From Nocardioides humi (lineage in GTDB: Bacteria > Actinomycetota > Actinomycetes > Propionibacteriales > Nocardioidaceae), in assembly GCF_006494775.1 (NCBI RefSeq), contig NZ_CP041146.1, positions 6,132,501 to 6,196,500 of the forward strand: 64,000 nucleotides of DNA, read 5' to 3'. This document shows, in pieces, positions 61,882 through 64,000 of the stretch. How positions within the stretch are numbered: the stretch's first letter is position 1; each line of letters starts with the position of its first letter. A program made the position numbers and the translations under genes. The notes under the pieces are model-generated. The model was not told where the DNA came from and did no database searches. It saw only the letters and a program-made list of their open reading frames with translations.

Positions 61882-62958
61882 TCAGGACAGCGTGGCCCAG
61901 CCCCGGGACTCCAGCACGCTCCGCAGCTCCTCGGCGCGGTCCGCGACGACGTCGATCTCGACGAGTCCGACGGGGCGGCCGGGGTCGTGGTCGATGCGGA
62001 CGTCCTCGATGTTGACCCCGCTGTCGCCGGCGTCGGCGAACAGCCGCGCCAGGCCGCCCGGCTGGTCGGGCAGGGCCACCCGGACCGCGGCCATCGGCTG
62101 CGGCGCCGCGCCGTGCTTGCCCGGGATCGCGCGGGTGCCGGCCTGCCCGTAGGCCAGCAGCGACTCCAGGCCGACCCGGTCGCCCCCGGCGACCGCCTCG
62201 AGCGCGAGGTCGAGGCGCTCGCGGATCTCGGTGAGCAGGGTCGCCACGGCGCTGGCGTTGCCGCTGATGATCTGGCTGTAGAGCTCCGGGTCGCCGCCGG
62301 CGACCCGGGTGACGTCGCGCACGCCGGTGCCGGAGAGCGCGAGATGGTCCGGCGCGGCCCCGGCGAGGGTGCCGGCCACGAGCGAGGCCATCAGGTGCGG
62401 GACGTGGGAGGTCCGGGCCACCGCCCGATCGTGCTCGACCGGGCTCAGGTGGACGGGGACCGCCCCGCAGACCAGCGCCAGCGCCTCCACCACCCGGGTC
62501 GCGGCCGGGGTGGCGTCGGGTCCGGGCGTGATCGCCCAGGGCCGGCCGTCGAACAGCTCGGCGCTCGCCGAGAGCGGACCGGAGTGCTCGGTGCCCGCCA
62601 TCGGGTGGCTGCCGACGTACCTGCTCAGCCCCGGATGCCCGCCGACCGCGGCCAGCGGTCCGGCCTTGACGCTGCCGACGTCGGTCACCACGGTCTCCGG
62701 CCCGGCGGCGTCGAGGGCGCGCGCGATGACGCCGCCCAGCGCGTCCGGGGGTACGGCGACGACGACCAGCTGCGGCACGTCGTCCTCGGCGCGCGGCCGG
62801 CCGGCGCCGAGGCCGGTCGCGGTCCGCACGTGGTCCGGGGTGCTGTCGGTGAGCAGCACCTCCAGGCCGGCGCGGCGGCAGGCCAGCGCGATCGAGGTGC
62901 CGATCAGGCCGGTCCCGACGATCTCGACCGGGCCCGCGAGCACACTCGTCTCAGACAC
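61882..62958 (-). CDS. tyrA: Prephenate dehydrogenase
   Basis: The 358-aa product oxidatively decarboxylates prephenate in tyrosine synthesis. The NAD loop VGTGLIGTSIA is near residue 14, the SHPMAGTEHSG segment near 115 carries the catalytic histidine region, and a C-terminal ACT-like domain (QPGGLARLFADAGDSGVNIEDVRI) probably mediates feedback by tyrosine. It precedes cmk, a frequent actinobacterial order. Confidence 0.93.
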   Translation of the reverse strand: MSETSVLAGPVEIVGTGLIGTSIALACRRAGLEVLLTDSTPDHVRTATGLGAGRPRAEDDVPQLVVVAVPPDALGGVIARALDAAGPETVVTDVGSVKAGPLAAVGGHPGLSRYVGSHPMAGTEHSGPLSASAELFDGRPWAITPGPDATPAATRVVEALALVCGAVPVHLSPVEHDRAVARTSHVPHLMASLVAGTLAGAAPDHLALSGTGVRDVTRVAGGDPELYSQIISGNASAVATLLTEIRERLDLALEAVAGGDRVGLESLLAYGQAGTRAIPGKHGAAPQPMAAVRVALPDQPGGLARLFADAGDSGVNIEDVRIDHDPGRPVGLVEIDVVADRAEELRSVLESRGWATLS

Positions 62959-62988
62959 GCAGGCAAGGCTAGGACATGGCCCGCAGGG

Positions 62989-63402
62989 TCAGCCGCTCGC
63001 CTCCGCACCCGGCTGGTAGGACCCGAACGACCAGTGGTTGCCCTCGGGGTCGCGGACGCTGCCGCCGCGGCCGCCGTAGTCCTGGTCGACCATCGCGCGC
63101 TCGACGCTCGCGCCGGCGGCCACCGCGGCCTCGAAGACGGCGTCGGGGTCGTCGGTCACCAGGTACACCGCGCCCGAGCCCGACGGCTGGAGCGGGCTCT
63201 CCGGCCGGACCGCGCCGAACATCAGCCCGCCGCCGCCGGGCCACAGCCACTCGGCGTGGACCACGGTGCCGGTGTCGTCGCGGTAGGTGCCGTGCTCGAC
63301 GAAGCCGATCGCCCGCAGCCAGGCGGTCATCGCCTCGACGTCGCGGAACTGCACGGCCGGCCAGAGCCGGACGGTCGCTGCTGCTGTCGCTGTCTCAGTC
63401 AT
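62989..63402 (-). CDS. VOC-family (glyoxalase-like) protein
   Basis: The 137-aa product is one VOC module with LWPAVQFRDVEAMTAWLRAIGF near residue 12, AVYLVTDDPDAVFEAAVAAGA and the terminal RDPEGNHWSFGSY. The ATG at 63402 lies inside the end of the upstream AraC-type regulator gene (8-bp overlap), so the regulator and this protein are translated together and may form an inducible resistance pair. Ligand unknown. Confidence 0.87.
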   Translation of the reverse strand: MTETATAAATVRLWPAVQFRDVEAMTAWLRAIGFVEHGTYRDDTGTVVHAEWLWPGGGGLMFGAVRPESPLQPSGSGAVYLVTDDPDAVFEAAVAAGASVERAMVDQDYGGRGGSVRDPEGNHWSFGSYQPGAEASG

Positions 63403-64000
63403 GCTCCGATCCTGCGCCTCCGCCGTCACCGCGGTCTTGAACGAACGGGAACTCCTCGCGCAGCCAGGTCGTCGGCGTGCACCCGGCCAGCGCACTCCAC
63501 TCCCGGGTGAGGTGCGCCTGGTCGGCGTACCCGCAGGACGCGGCGACCTCCGCCAGCGGACGGTGACCGAGCAGCCGCCGCGCCGCCTCCAGGCGCGCCA
63601 CCCGCTGGTACGCCTTGGGAGCCAGCCCGCACTCGGCGCGCACCAGCGAGGACAGCCGTCGCCGGCTGTAGCCCACCTCGGCCGCGGCCGCCTCCACGCC
63701 GGTGCCGGAGGTGAGCAGGGCCAGGGCGTGCGCCACCTCCGCCCGGGGCTCCGGGTCCCCCGCGCGCGCCGCCAGCCCGGCGAGGGTGCGGTCGACCAGC
63801 GCGACCCGCGCCGCCCAGGCCGGGGTCGCATGCAGCCGCTCGGGCAGCTCGCGCAGCGCCGGCGGTACGACGGCCTCGTCGAGGTCGGTCAGCGCACCCG
63901 CCAGGTCGGCGGCGGGCCGGCCGAGCAGCACCCGCGCGCCCTCCAGGGTCAGCGCGAGCTGGATGCCCTGCTGCGCGCCGTCGTGGTGGATGGCGGCCGG
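63395..64000 (-). CDS. AraC-family transcriptional regulator (partial, start outside window)
   Basis: The frame is open to the window edge, giving the C-terminal 201 residues. The DNA-binding part has two helix-turn-helix units: GVEAAAAEVGYSRRRLSSLVRAECG and RPLAEVAASCGYADQAHLTREW with the AraC-type G-Y-x-D-Q-x-H core, followed by GCTPTTWLRE. The N-terminal ligand region is only partly visible. It overlaps the VOC gene it probably regulates. Confidence 0.85.
   Translation of the reverse strand, partial: PAAIHHDGAQQGIQLALTLEGARVLLGRPAADLAGALTDLDEAVVPPALRELPERLHATPAWAARVALVDRTLAGLAARAGDPEPRAEVAHALALLTSGTGVEAAAAEVGYSRRRLSSLVRAECGLAPKAYQRVARLEAARRLLGHRPLAEVAASCGYADQAHLTREWSALAGCTPTTWLREEFPFVQDRGDGGGAGSEHD

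Overview
This window is a stretch of a high-GC actinobacterial chromosome. Gene content points to the Nocardioidaceae (Nocardioides/Pimelobacter-like), which is inference: RbpA, the whiA-yvcK-rapZ-uvrC block, a KstR-type steroid regulon, an F420-type oxidoreductase, frequent GTG starts and strong G/C third-position bias. No rRNA, tRNA, CRISPR array or complete insertion sequence was seen.

Layout. 1-3.85 kb: pentose-phosphate genes tkt(end)-tal-pgi-pgl, lacking the zwf-opcA pair often found here. 3.85-5.14 kb: an AbiEi/DUF559-type gene bracketed by two inverted arrays of four 32-bp-period repeats. 5.1-13.8 kb, minus strand: uvrC-rapZ-yvcK-whiA-gap-pgk-tpiA-secG-rbpA, the conserved actinobacterial glycolysis block. 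13.9-23 kb: TTC38-like protein, two Rieske lipoproteins, uvrA with an SOS box, a maleylpyruvate-isomerase-family gene, a metallo-hydrolase, a decayed toxin-antitoxin pair, Nudix, tag and a VOC protein.

23-29.4 kb: steroid island 1, kshB-X-kshA divergent from fadE26-fadE27-fadD17 across a KstR box. 29.4-36 kb: DUF218 remnant, SDR, the circularly permuted ATP-grasp / alpha-E / transglutaminase cassette, a collagen-like exported protein and an LVIVD-repeat exported protein. 36-40 kb: steroid island 2, fadD19 plus a nitronate-monooxygenase-like flavoprotein, divergent from echA19. 40.5-47.6 kb: cytochrome b561, a small secreted protein, two tandem Ser/Thr kinases with FG-GAP-like extracellular parts, and a FadD8-like ligase with a perfect KstR box. 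48.9-53.2 kb: steroid island 3, matching the M. tuberculosis Rv3520c-Rv3523 arrangement. 53.3-56.3 kb: membrane protein, a MITE-like element, map, ybdK and a 50-aa membrane protein. 56.4-58.9 kb: cyp125 divergent from fadA5 with two KstR boxes. 59-64 kb: der, plsC, cmk, tyrA, a VOC protein and the end of an AraC regulator.

The steroid genes together cover side-chain activation (Cyp125, FadD19, FadD17), beta-oxidation (FadE26/27, EchA19, FadA5, the DUF35 and thiolase-like proteins) and ring opening (KshAB). Seven KstR-type operators sit at their promoters, so they look like one dispersed regulon.

Data quality: at least eight genes (pgl, uvrA, the MDMPI-family gene, kshA, fadD17, SDR, the collagen-like gene and the DUF4190-like gene) are each broken by what looks like loss of one base in a short G/C run. 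The uniform sign and context suggest sequencing or assembly error rather than true decay; they are annotated as genes with a frameshift.
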